This document shows positions 53,386 through 62,087 of a stretch of DNA of 64,000 nt, one piece after another. The stretch is from contig CACEFF010000005.1 of NCBI GenBank assembly GCA_902558815.1, positions 20,671-84,670 on the forward strand. Direction: 5' to 3'. Both the position numbers and the translations under genes were made by a program. The stretch is from an uncultured Pelagibacteraceae bacterium (lineage in GTDB: Bacteria; Pseudomonadota; Alphaproteobacteria; Pelagibacterales; Pelagibacteraceae). The notes below the pieces were generated by a model. The model saw only the letters and a list, made by a program, of their open reading frames with translations, ran no database searches and was not told the DNA's origin. The stretch's first letter is position 1, and the number at the start of each line of letters is the position of its first letter.

Positions 53386-53616
53386 TTACCATTCAGTAAT
53401 GTTGCTTCTATGATCATTAGCACCGTGTCTTTTTCTGGACAGTCTTTCAAGTTCATCACTTTCAGACTTATCAGTGATGAAAGTCCATCCAATCCACACT
53501 GCAATTAACAATAGAACTAGTATAAACTCACTAGAGCCAGCTCCAGGATAAACCGATCCAGCAACCTCCTCGGCAGGTTTGTTTAGATGATCTATCCAGT
53601 TAGATACTGTAGACAT
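53386..53616 (-). CDS. 76-aa single-pass membrane protein linked to Amt
   Basis: The 76-residue protein has a soluble N-terminus, PGAGSSEFILVLLLIAVWIGW as membrane helix (about 25-47) and a charged cytoplasmic-type tail rich in Arg, Lys, Asp (SESDELERLSRKRHGANDHR). A strong Shine-Dalgarno (AAAGGAGGA, 53621-53629) overlaps the amt stop codon, so translation is coupled to Amt. The usual Amt partner, GlnK, is not present here. It could be a small Amt-associated subunit; function unknown. Confidence 0.8.
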   Translation of the reverse strand: MSTVSNWIDHLNKPAEEVAGSVYPGAGSSEFILVLLLIAVWIGWTFITDKSESDELERLSRKRHGANDHRSNITEW

Positions 53617-53627
53617 ATTTTCCTCCT

Positions 53628-55028
53628 TTACCTAGTTGCTGATGAAACAGTTCTTTCATCTTTTTTTGCAGTTTCCATCATTTCATAGTCTAATCCAGCT
53701 ATTTCTACTTCACGAGGTATACGTAATTTACCCATTCCGTTAAGTACTTTAGCTATGATATAGCCTGGTATCAGTCCAAGAACGAAGAACATAATAATCG
53801 CTCCTAGAAATTGTCCCAATGGATTAATTGTTGCGTAAGTTGATCCATCAAACATAGCTCCTACACTGTAACCAGATGAAGGATAACCATTTAAAACAAA
53901 TCCACAAATTACTAGACCAACAAAACCAGCATAACCATGTACAGCTACAGCACCAACTGCATCATCAATTTTGAACTTTCGTTCAACCCAATAATGAAGT
54001 TTGTATGCAATAACAACACCTATCATACCAATAATTAAAGCTTGAATTGGATGATATAAGTCATTTCCTGCAGAAGCACATATGATACCCGCTAATCCAC
54101 TTGAGTAAGTCCAGAAGGGATCACCTTTAGCGATAACATATCCAGCTAATAAACCACCTGATAAAGACATTAAGAAGTTCATTGTTATCCCACTTAATGT
54201 AGTAGGTGTTAAATATATGTTAGTCGCTGTCCAGAATGTTATGCCTTCCATTCCATACTCTGGTCCAAGGTCATATATTGGCACGTTACAAGCCGCATAA
54301 AATCCCCAAAAACCTGTATAAATCAAAAATAACCCAATTGTTACAAGCCAAGGATTTCTTGGTCCAATATTTCTTGGTTCACCACTAGATGAAAATTTAC
54401 CAATTCTAGGTCCTAAAACCATTAGAACACCTAGAGCAAATCCACCAGCAATAGCGTGAATTACTCCTGAAGCATAAGCATCATGATATCCTAAAATTTT
54501 AAGCATCCATCCATCAAAGTGCCATCCCCACGAAGCATCTATTGACCAAAAAACAGATCCAATCGCAATTGCTAAAATTCCAAAAGCAAAAGTTGTTATT
54601 CTTTCAATAATTGCTCCTGAAACAATAGAAGCAGCTGTCCATGAAAATAATAAGAATGCTGCCCAAAAAACACCCATTATATGGTCGTTAAGGTTAATTG
54701 CCATAAGAGCATTAGTTGGATTGGCGAGGTCATTTCCTCCAAATCCACCTCCTAAAACAAGCCCTGTACTTTCTGTCATAATTGATGGCGCTATTCCTGG
54801 TCCTGTAGGAAAAGCCCAATAAATCCACCAACCAAATAAAAACCAAGTTACTGTTACCAATGGTATCAGCATTGTGTTTTTCATAAGAGTATGTTGATGG
54901 TGTTTGTATCTCGAAGCCCCAACTTCATACATACAGAATCCAACGTGAATTAAAAACATCAGTACCACTGTCACCCAGTAGTAAAATTCTGTAAATATAG
55001 TAGTAAGAGCACCTAACTGATCAGTCAT
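53628..55028 (-). CDS. amt: Amt-family ammonium (or methylammonium) transporter
   Basis: A 466-residue, roughly 11-helix channel. The pore twin-His sites are in HDAYASGVIHAIAGGFALG (with Asp eight residues before His, as Asp160/His168 in E. coli AmtB) and in AVAVHGYAGFVGL. It is longer than E. coli AmtB (about 406 mature residues), with extra text near the N-terminus and an extended C-terminal tail. It lies in the TMAO/methylamine cluster and is not linked to glnK, so methylammonium uptake is as likely as ammonium. A ribosome site (GGAGAGAG) precedes its ATG. Confidence 0.93.
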   Translation of the reverse strand: MTDQLGALTTIFTEFYYWVTVVLMFLIHVGFCMYEVGASRYKHHQHTLMKNTMLIPLVTVTWFLFGWWIYWAFPTGPGIAPSIMTESTGLVLGGGFGGNDLANPTNALMAINLNDHIMGVFWAAFLLFSWTAASIVSGAIIERITTFAFGILAIAIGSVFWSIDASWGWHFDGWMLKILGYHDAYASGVIHAIAGGFALGVLMVLGPRIGKFSSSGEPRNIGPRNPWLVTIGLFLIYTGFWGFYAACNVPIYDLGPEYGMEGITFWTATNIYLTPTTLSGITMNFLMSLSGGLLAGYVIAKGDPFWTYSSGLAGIICASAGNDLYHPIQALIIGMIGVVIAYKLHYWVERKFKIDDAVGAVAVHGYAGFVGLVICGFVLNGYPSSGYSVGAMFDGSTYATINPLGQFLGAIIMFFVLGLIPGYIIAKVLNGMGKLRIPREVEIAGLDYEMMETAKKDERTVSSATR

Positions 55029-55152
55029 ATTCTCTCTCCATATTAGTTTCTAAAATCCTATTAAATTTGAGGACGTGTGACAAATGAAACAATCATTTAA
55101 AACCTAATATAAGCAATAGTTTTTAAAAAAAAAACAACTTTAGATTGTGTGA

Positions 55153-55560
55153 TTAAAATTTTAGGTAAGCTTTTTTTAGATCAACAAGAGGATGTTTTGG
55201 AGACATTTGAAATTTTACTAATAACTCTCTTGCAATCATATCTCTATCTTGTTGATTTTCTGGCAGTTTAATAGATTTTGGAATTGTAACCCAGCCATTT
55301 GCATTTCTACAAAATACCGCTGGCCTTCCTTCTTCGTAGCCCATATGAACGTCCTCTAACCAATTTAAATCATCCCAACCCATAGCTTCTACGTATTTCT
55401 TTAAAAATGGAGTTATCTTTTTATAATCAGGGAGCAAATTTACATCATATCTGTAACCGATATGTTGACCTATCATTTTTTCTCTAGCAGTTTCTTTAAA
55501 AGTACCAAGCTTCATTTTTTTTTCTTTTTTTGGTTTACTTTTATTTTTTTTCTTAGCCAT
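55153..55560 (-). CDS. Unknown 135-aa protein in the mgs operon
   Basis: A 135-residue protein of no family known to me. The first 16 residues are Lys-rich (MAKKKNKSKPKKEKK), like the KRKKKKKS start of the adjacent MgsC. The body is acidic-aromatic: GYRYDVNLLPDYKKITPFLK, AMGWDDLNWLEDVHMGYEEG, RPAVFCRNANGWVTIPKS. It lies 8 bp after mgsC, so is cotranslated. A possible accessory or assembly factor of N-methylglutamate synthase. An internal ATG at 55512 would give a shorter form without the Lys tail. Confidence 0.75.
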   Translation of the reverse strand: MAKKKNKSKPKKEKKMKLGTFKETAREKMIGQHIGYRYDVNLLPDYKKITPFLKKYVEAMGWDDLNWLEDVHMGYEEGRPAVFCRNANGWVTIPKSIKLPENQQDRDMIARELLVKFQMSPKHPLVDLKKAYLKF

Positions 55561-55568
55561 AATTAAAT

Positions 55569-56978
55569 TTATATTTTATGAAAATTATCTACTCCAACAG
55601 TGTAATTTGTTCCTGCTAAAGGTACTTTAGCTAAAGCAGATGCTTCAGATGTTAGTGCAGCTAAATCTTCAGGCTCTAAAGAGTGAATATTAGTTTTACC
55701 ACAAGCTCTTGCTAGTAACTGAGCTTCTAATGTCATTGAGTGTAAATAATTATAAACTCTTAACGCAGCATCATCTGGATTTAATCTTGCTCTTAACTTT
55801 GGATCTTGTGTTGCAACACCAACTGGACATCTTCCAGTGTGACAGTGATAACACTCACCAGCTTTTACACCCATTTCTTTTTCAAAATTTGCTTCAGGAA
55901 TATCTTTGTTACAATTTAATGCAATCATTGAACCAGTTCCAATTGCAATAGCATCAGCACCTAATGCTAAAGCTTTGGCCATATCAGCACCATCTCTTAC
56001 TCCACCAGCATAAATCAAAGTTACTTTTCCAGTTTTACCTACATCATCTAAAGCTCTTCTAGCTTCTCTGATAGCAGCTATTCCAGGAATACCAGTATTT
56101 GCTGCAGCAATGTGAGGACCGGCACCAGTAGAACCTTCCATCCCATCTAAATAAATGGAGTCTGGATCACACTTAGCTGCCATACGCACATCATCATAAA
56201 CTTTTGAAGCACCAAGTTTTAGTTGAATAGGCACTCTATTTTTAGTTAATTGTCTTAACTCTTCAACTTTTAAAGCTAAATCATCTGGACCTAACCAATC
56301 AGGATGTCTTGCTGGAGATCTTTGGTCAATACCTGAAGGCAATGATCTCATTTCAGCTACTTGATCAGTAACTTTCTGACCCATCAAATGTCCTCCCATC
56401 CCAACTTTTTGTCCTTGTCCGATAAACACTTCAATTCCATCTGCTAATTGAGCATGATGGGGGTTAAATCCATACCTTGATTGAATACATTGATAAAACC
56501 ATTTCTCAGAATATCTCCTTTCATCAGGTATCATTCCACCTTCACCTGAACATGTTGCACTTCCAGCCATTGTTGCTCCTCTGGCTAAAGCAGTTTTTGC
56601 TTCATAAGAAAGAGCACCGAAACTCATTCCAGTAATATAAACAGGGATATCTAATTCAATTGGATTCTCACATCTTGGACCAATTACAGTTTTAGTTTCA
56701 CATTTTTCTCTGTAACCTTCAATAACAAACCTTGTAAGTGTACCTGGCAAGAAAACCAAATCATCAAAAGTTGGAATTTTTTTCATTAATGCCATACCAC
56801 GCATTCTATATCTTCCTAATTGAGATTTAATATGAATGTCGTCTATAACTTCTGGAGTAAAAATAGCGTTATGACCTAATAAACTTTTGTTTCTTTTACC
56901 TTCTTCATGTGCATGCACATCAGCTTTTCCACCAACACCTTTTCCATTAGATTTTTTTTTCTTTTTTCTTTTTGCCAT
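55569..56978 (-). CDS. mgsC: N-methylglutamate synthase subunit C (glutamate synthase FMN domain)
   Basis: A 469-residue protein homologous to the FMN-binding synthase domain of GltB (GlxD-like). Text: VYITGMSFGALSYEAKTALA, CSGEGGMIPDERRYSEK, QLKLGASKVYDDVRMAAK, YLDGMEGSTGAGPH, VTLIYAGGVRDGADMAKAL. Cluster cysteines lie in CYHCHTGRCPVGVATQDP. It makes N-methylglutamate from gamma-glutamylmethylamide with the other Mgs subunits. The Lys-rich N-terminus is unusual. One-base overlap with mgsB. Confidence 0.92.
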   Translation of the reverse strand: MAKRKKKKKSNGKGVGGKADVHAHEEGKRNKSLLGHNAIFTPEVIDDIHIKSQLGRYRMRGMALMKKIPTFDDLVFLPGTLTRFVIEGYREKCETKTVIGPRCENPIELDIPVYITGMSFGALSYEAKTALARGATMAGSATCSGEGGMIPDERRYSEKWFYQCIQSRYGFNPHHAQLADGIEVFIGQGQKVGMGGHLMGQKVTDQVAEMRSLPSGIDQRSPARHPDWLGPDDLALKVEELRQLTKNRVPIQLKLGASKVYDDVRMAAKCDPDSIYLDGMEGSTGAGPHIAAANTGIPGIAAIREARRALDDVGKTGKVTLIYAGGVRDGADMAKALALGADAIAIGTGSMIALNCNKDIPEANFEKEMGVKAGECYHCHTGRCPVGVATQDPKLRARLNPDDAALRVYNYLHSMTLEAQLLARACGKTNIHSLEPEDLAALTSEASALAKVPLAGTNYTVGVDNFHKI

Positions 56979-57832
56979 TATATTGCTCCTTTTTTCTCAG
57001 TTGGTTCTAAATTGTCGTAATTCCAAAGTTTTTTTCCAGCTACTATTTTTTTCATTTTACTTACATCAAAGTTTTCGCCAATTTCAGCAACTTTTAGTTT
57101 CCTCTTTAACCAATCTTGATCACTTTTTGTTAATTCTGAGTCTACAGCATCACTACCATAGGAACCAATTTGTCCACCTATGAAAATTGTCCCATCATAC
57201 ATTGAGTCACCTAAATTAATTCCTACATCTCCTAGTATAATAATTCTTCCTCTTTGCATCATAAATCCAGTAAATGCTCCAGCATCACCACCAATTATAA
57301 TTGTTCCTCCCTTCATATCTATTCCAGTTCTGGCGCCAACACTTCCTTTACAAATTAAATCACCACCTCTGATTGCAGCTCCAAAACATGATCCTGCATT
57401 TTTTTCAATTACAACTTTTCCAGCCATTAAATTTTCTGCACATGACCATCCAACTCTTCCGTTAATTCTAACAATAGGTCCATCACATGATCCCATTCCA
57501 AAATAACCTAAACTTCCTTCGAAAATTAAATTTAACTTATTCAAAATACCTACACCTAAACTATGTTTTCCTTGTGGGTTTTTAATTACAATTGTTCCAT
57601 AACCTTGACTCATTAAATTATCAATTTCTTTGTTGGCTTCAGCAGCTGTCATATCTTTAACATCAAGATCAGTTCTTTTATTAAAATCTACATCATAAGT
57701 ACCAAAGTAATAAAAATTTTCTGCTTCGTCAGGATTGAAGAACTTTTGCTGGGTTCTTCCTGTTAAAACTTCAGTATGCATACCCATAGCTTGGGCTTTT
57801 GTTTTCTTTTCGGTATTTTTTAAATTTGCCAT
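56978..57832 (-). CDS. mgsB: N-methylglutamate synthase subunit B (GXGXG domain)
   Basis: A 284-residue protein built on the right-handed beta-helix domain of glutamate synthase alpha subunit (GlxC-like). Repeats of the GXGXG type appear: GDLICKGSVGARTGIDMKGG, TIIIGGDAGAFTGFMMQRG, RIIILGDVGINLGDSMYDG, TIFIGGQIGSYGSD. The domain is structural and completes the split glutamate-synthase-like enzyme. It overlaps mgsA by 13 bp and mgsC by one base. Confidence 0.92.
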   Translation of the reverse strand: MANLKNTEKKTKAQAMGMHTEVLTGRTQQKFFNPDEAENFYYFGTYDVDFNKRTDLDVKDMTAAEANKEIDNLMSQGYGTIVIKNPQGKHSLGVGILNKLNLIFEGSLGYFGMGSCDGPIVRINGRVGWSCAENLMAGKVVIEKNAGSCFGAAIRGGDLICKGSVGARTGIDMKGGTIIIGGDAGAFTGFMMQRGRIIILGDVGINLGDSMYDGTIFIGGQIGSYGSDAVDSELTKSDQDWLKRKLKVAEIGENFDVSKMKKIVAGKKLWNYDNLEPTEKKGAI

Positions 57833-58764
57833 ACTTTAACCTCACCGTCAAAAGGATCATAAGTATCAATTTCTTGTGGTAAAATTGATCTTATAGCTAT
57901 TTCTTCTGATCCCATTGCAACTAAATCGTCTGACTCGTATAATACTAATGGTTTAGCTGCCATAGTATCTTTTGCCATACCCAAAGAGTCTTTTGTTGCC
58001 ACAAAGTAAGTAAATACACCATCCAACCCTGTTAAAGATTCTTTCATTCCCTCTTCTAAAGAAGCTCCATCTCTCATTTTTTCTGCTAAATAAACTGCAA
58101 TTAACTCAGAGTCACACTCAGACATAAATCTCATACCTTTATTTTCCAAAGATCTTCTGTTGTTCCAATAATTTGTGAGCTGACCATTATGAACCACAGA
58201 TACATCACTAAAAGGGTAGCCCCAAAAAGGGTGCGCAGACTTGATGTCTACTCCAGACTCGGTAGCCATTCTTGCATGACCTATTGCATGTGTTCCTACT
58301 AATTTATCTAAATTATACCGATCACAAACCATTTTGGCATTTCCAAGATCTTTAATTACTTCTAAGGATTTGCCCATAGAAAGAATTTCTACACCAGGGA
58401 TACTTTCAATTTTTTGTGAAAAATTTAATAGATCTTTTTTTTCATATTCTATTTCATATCGCAACGAGTAGGGTAATATTCTTTCTTCTTTAATTATTTT
58501 TGCTCCTAATTCTGAGAGATAACTATCAACAATTTTTTTTCTTTCATCATATACAGACACATCTTCAGCAACTGATGTACTTCCTTCTCCAACATTTTCA
58601 CCCACTTTAAATCGCATAATGAAATTTTTTCCATCTGTATCACCATACAAAGCGTAACCAGTAGAGTCCTCGCCTCTATGTTTGAGTGCCTGTAACATTC
58701 CTTGAAGCTCATGACCAACTTTTGAAGATTTCCCTCTATGTATTAATCCCGCAATTCCGCACAT
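57820..58764 (-). CDS. mgsA: N-methylglutamate synthase subunit A (class II amidotransferase)
   Basis: A 314-residue protein that begins MCGIAGLIHRGKSS, with Cys2 as the Ntn nucleophile after Met removal. Other glutaminase-domain text: LKHRGEDSTGYALYG, IGHARMATESGVDIKSAHPF and VVHNGQLTNYWNNRR. GlxB-like. It would strip methylamine from gamma-glutamylmethylamide and pass it to the synthase site. Starts 19 bp after gmaS, which makes its substrate. Confidence 0.92.
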   Translation of the reverse strand: MCGIAGLIHRGKSSKVGHELQGMLQALKHRGEDSTGYALYGDTDGKNFIMRFKVGENVGEGSTSVAEDVSVYDERKKIVDSYLSELGAKIIKEERILPYSLRYEIEYEKKDLLNFSQKIESIPGVEILSMGKSLEVIKDLGNAKMVCDRYNLDKLVGTHAIGHARMATESGVDIKSAHPFWGYPFSDVSVVHNGQLTNYWNNRRSLENKGMRFMSECDSELIAVYLAEKMRDGASLEEGMKESLTGLDGVFTYFVATKDSLGMAKDTMAAKPLVLYESDDLVAMGSEEIAIRSILPQEIDTYDPFDGEVKVWQI

Positions 58765-58783
58765 ACAATTCCTTCTCTAATTT

Positions 58784-60253
58784 TTATGGTAGACAATCAA
58801 GATAAGTATCTAGATCCCACTGAGTAGTTGCACCTAAAAATCTCTCCCATTCATCATTTTTATACCAATGGAAAACTTTATACATCTCATCAGGCATTGC
58901 AGATTTAATTACATCATCTTCTGCCAATCTTTCTAAAGCTTCACCTAAACTTAAAGGAAGTTTTTTCACGTCTTTTCCTGCCTTTTGAGCTTCATAAATA
59001 TTTCTAGATTCTGGTGCCGCTGGTTTCATTTTTTTTGTAATACCTTCGTCACACGCTTTTAATAAAGCGGCCCCTAACAAATATGGATTATGCATTGAGT
59101 CTACAGATCTATATTCAAATCTTCCTGGAGCTGAAACTCTTAAACCGCAAGTTCTGTTTTGATATCCCCAATCTGCATAAACTGGAGCCCAAAAACCTTG
59201 ATCCCATAATCTTCTGTAAGAATTTACAGTCGATGAACCTAAAGCTGTTAAAGCTGGTAAATGTTTCATAATCCCTGCGATAGATTGTAAACCTATTTTA
59301 CCTGGTAATTGCATATCATTAGTATCAGGCATAAAAGTATTTGTCCCACCTTCAACATAACCAAAAACCTCTTCAACTCCTGGTAATTTTTTGTGTCCAA
59401 GTTTATTTGTTTTAATTTTTCCACCTTTCCACAAAGACATATTTGTGTGACATCCGCTTGCTGAAACTCCCATAAAAGGTTTGGTCATAAAACAGGCAAT
59501 TAAACCGTGTTCTCTTGCGACCTGAGCACATATTTGTCTATAAGTTGAAAGCCTGTCTGCATTTCTTAAAACATTATCATATGTCCAGTTAAGCTCTAAT
59601 TGACCAGGCGCATCTTCATGGTCACCTTGAATCATATCTAATCCCATTGCTTTTGCATATTCTATTACTTTCATAAAGACTGGTCTTAATGATTCAAATT
59701 GATCTATGTGATAACAAAATGGTTTTGAAAAACCTTTTCCTGTTGGAGTACCGTCTTCATTTTTAGTAAGCCACATCATTTCTGGTTCTGTTCCAACTCT
59801 TAATTCAAGACCATGTTTTTTTTGAAACTCATCCATGAAAATTCTTAAATTACCTCTGCAATCAGATGTTAAGTGACCCCCAGGATTTTTTCTTTCTTCT
59901 CTATTTCTAAAACAAGTTACAAAAACTCTCCCAACTCTTTTGTCCCATGGTAATTGACAGAATGTTTCTGGATCTGGAATACCTACTAGCTCCATAGCCT
60001 CTGGGCCATATCCAATATAATTATTATGACGATCTAAGAATAAATTAGCTGTAGCTCCATAAACTAGTTGGAAACCTTTTTCAGCAGTTCTTTCCCAATG
60101 ATCTGCTGGAATTCCCTTACCAACAACTCTTCCTGTTACAGAAATAAATTGGTAATAAATGTATGTTATTCCTAATTCATTAATTTTTTCTCTTACATTT
60201 TTTACTAATTTGGCTCTACCAGGTTGATTAACATGTTTTTCTAAATCAGTCAT
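58784..60253 (-). CDS. gmaS: Gamma-glutamylmethylamide synthetase
   Basis: A 489-residue GS-fold ligase joining methylamine to glutamate with ATP. Text: RVGTEPEMMWLT, QGDHEDAPGQLELNWTYDN, SASGCHTNMSLWKGG, NSYRRLWDQGFW and APGRFEYRSVDSMHNPYLLG. Called GmaS rather than glutamine synthetase because mgsABC follow directly and a TMAO demethylase precedes. A strong AAGGAGA ribosome site lies before the ATG. Methylamine-cluster context makes the call firm. Confidence 0.93.
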   Translation of the reverse strand: MTDLEKHVNQPGRAKLVKNVREKINELGITYIYYQFISVTGRVVGKGIPADHWERTAEKGFQLVYGATANLFLDRHNNYIGYGPEAMELVGIPDPETFCQLPWDKRVGRVFVTCFRNREERKNPGGHLTSDCRGNLRIFMDEFQKKHGLELRVGTEPEMMWLTKNEDGTPTGKGFSKPFCYHIDQFESLRPVFMKVIEYAKAMGLDMIQGDHEDAPGQLELNWTYDNVLRNADRLSTYRQICAQVAREHGLIACFMTKPFMGVSASGCHTNMSLWKGGKIKTNKLGHKKLPGVEEVFGYVEGGTNTFMPDTNDMQLPGKIGLQSIAGIMKHLPALTALGSSTVNSYRRLWDQGFWAPVYADWGYQNRTCGLRVSAPGRFEYRSVDSMHNPYLLGAALLKACDEGITKKMKPAAPESRNIYEAQKAGKDVKKLPLSLGEALERLAEDDVIKSAMPDEMYKVFHWYKNDEWERFLGATTQWDLDTYLDCLP

Positions 60254-60320
60254 ATGTCTCCTTAAGAATTTTTAGATTAAAAAGGTAACTGAAAAAAAAA
60301 CCTATGTCTACTTAGATAAA

Positions 60321-61646
60321 CTAGCTCCAAGGAAATGGACTGTTCGAAGTAGGGTGTAGCTCACCCTTCTCGTATCGGTTGAATCTAAATGGTTTCAATA
60401 AATCACTTTCTTGACCTAAAATTTCTTTTGCAACTAATTCTCCAACACCAATCATTTTATATCCATGATTTGCATCTGCTATCATATAGACATTTTCTAA
60501 AAATCTATCAAAGATTGGAAAAGAGTCAGGTGTCATGCATCCTAATCCTCCTGAAGGACCCTTTCTATATAAATGAGATTTACCTTCAAATCTTTTTTGA
60601 CAATGAGCTAAAGCAGAACACCACATTTCATTGAATGCTTCAGTAGTTTGATACTCAGGTGACTTTATTCCATATGGATCTACATTAACTTTATCAAAAT
60701 GTTTATCAACTATATAAGGAGATGTTCCTCCTTGAACACCTAATCCTTCGATATCAGGTTTATAATAAATTCCCCAAATTTTTTCTGTAATTAATTTTTT
60801 TGTAGTATCGGAATATAAAGGAGCTGTTGAGTCAACATGCACCACAGGTGGTTGTTTACCATCATTTGTTTTTAAAAAATCAGGATCTACTCCTATAATT
60901 CCTTCTTGTAGCATCCAGTATTTCCACATATCAGTTTCATGAAATCTTCCATCTTCATCTTTTATCCAAGCTGTTTTTGGAAGCTCTAACATGTTCCAAA
61001 AATCTCTAACCCAAGGACCTGCACCAACAACTACTTGTTCGCAATCTATTATTCCTTTATCAGTTTCAACACCTGTTACGGCTTTACTATTACTACCCCT
61101 TTTAAATCCAGTAACTTTAACGCCCTTAATAACATTAACTCCATTAGTTACTGACTTTTTTTCTAGAGCTTTAATTGAATCTTTGTTAAATGCATAACCA
61201 CCTTTTTTTTCATGAAGAACAGATGTTATCCCTTTTGCCTGCCAATCATCAAACATCCCCTTCATATACTTCATGCAATCTTTCTCTCCTTCTATAAATT
61301 CTGACTCATAACCAATAGCTTTTTGTTGTTCATATATAGAAGCAACATCTTTATGCATTACTTCTGGAGATATCTGAAGGTATCCTACTGCATTATATTT
61401 CCACGCTTTTGGATCACTTTCCCAAACCGAAACTGAATGAGCCATTAGCTCTCTCATTGCAGGCTGAAAGTAATTATTTCTTACTACTCCACAAGCAATT
61501 CCACTTGCTCCAGCTGCCGTGTCATCTTTTTCCAAAACAATTATTTCACCAGGATTTTTATATGTCTCTGAAAGTTTCCAAGCAGTACTTAATCCATGAA
61601 TTCCTCCACCAATTATTACTACTTTTGCTTTTGTCGGTAATGACAT
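60321..61646 (-). CDS. FAD-dependent amine oxidoreductase, sarcosine/N-methylglutamate dehydrogenase-like
   Basis: A 441-residue DAO-family flavoprotein. FAD motif KVVIIGGGIHGLSTAWKL, EKDDTAAGASGIACGVVRNN (as in sarcosine oxidase beta and SoxB/MgdA), substrate-side GPSGGLGCMTPDSFPIFDRF and ADANHGYKMIGVGELVAKEI. Its place before gmaS-mgsABC makes an N-methyl amine dehydrogenase likely: N-methylglutamate, sarcosine or dimethylglycine. Standard MgdABCD has four subunits, and the others are not visible in the window. Confidence 0.85.
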   Translation of the reverse strand: MSLPTKAKVVIIGGGIHGLSTAWKLSETYKNPGEIIVLEKDDTAAGASGIACGVVRNNYFQPAMRELMAHSVSVWESDPKAWKYNAVGYLQISPEVMHKDVASIYEQQKAIGYESEFIEGEKDCMKYMKGMFDDWQAKGITSVLHEKKGGYAFNKDSIKALEKKSVTNGVNVIKGVKVTGFKRGSNSKAVTGVETDKGIIDCEQVVVGAGPWVRDFWNMLELPKTAWIKDEDGRFHETDMWKYWMLQEGIIGVDPDFLKTNDGKQPPVVHVDSTAPLYSDTTKKLITEKIWGIYYKPDIEGLGVQGGTSPYIVDKHFDKVNVDPYGIKSPEYQTTEAFNEMWCSALAHCQKRFEGKSHLYRKGPSGGLGCMTPDSFPIFDRFLENVYMIADANHGYKMIGVGELVAKEILGQESDLLKPFRFNRYEKGELHPTSNSPFPWS

Positions 61647-61736
61647 TGAATGAACTTTATTTTTAGCAGAAGTAAAATATATAATTTTTTATATATATAA
61701 AAAGTATAAGTAATAAATATATTAAAGAACTTTTCT

Positions 61737-62087
61737 CTAGAAACTGAGATTTTTTAATGTTTGGATATATAAATTAAATTCATCAATAAAAGATTTGCTA
61801 GGTCTTATGAATTTTTTTCGTTGATCATTTGATCCTTTTTCAAGAAAAAAGAAGCCTTTTTCACAGGCTTCATTAATCATTAATGCTGACTTTGGCCTAG
61901 ATGTTTTAAATAGCTTTGTCTTAAGCTCTTCAACAGTTAAATGCTCTTTATATTTAAATGCATGCATTACTAACAACATCATATGGTAATGAGAAGGAGA
62001 TTTTCTAAAAAAGTAATTACTAGACATATGTGAAAGTTTCATTTGATCTTCCCAAAACTCTAGTAAATCTTTTGTAGTTTTGGTCAT
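61737..62087 (-). CDS. MarR-like winged-helix regulator
   Basis: A 116-residue DNA-binding protein with a winged-helix core. HYHMMLLVMHAFKYKEHLTV precedes the recognition helix region TSRPKSALMINEACEKGFF, and the wing SNDQRKKFIRPSKSFIDEF has the Asp-Gln-Arg text of MarR proteins. It overlaps the end of tdm by one base, so it is coexpressed with the pathway it probably controls. Ligand is unknown. Confidence 0.75.
   Translation of the reverse strand: MTKTTKDLLEFWEDQMKLSHMSSNYFFRKSPSHYHMMLLVMHAFKYKEHLTVEELKTKLFKTSRPKSALMINEACEKGFFFLEKGSNDQRKKFIRPSKSFIDEFNLYIQTLKNLSF

Noticed and set aside
55029..55152. Sigma54 promoter or riboswitch upstream of amt
   Set aside because: No GG-N10-GC element with correct context and no extended stem-loop; only AT-rich sequence with a run of ten A and a ribosome site.
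57180..57506. 108-aa plus-strand frame opposite mgsB
   Set aside because: Antisense to the repeated beta-helix coding sequence; its Pro/Ile-rich repeats mirror the GXGXG repeats and are not an independent gene.
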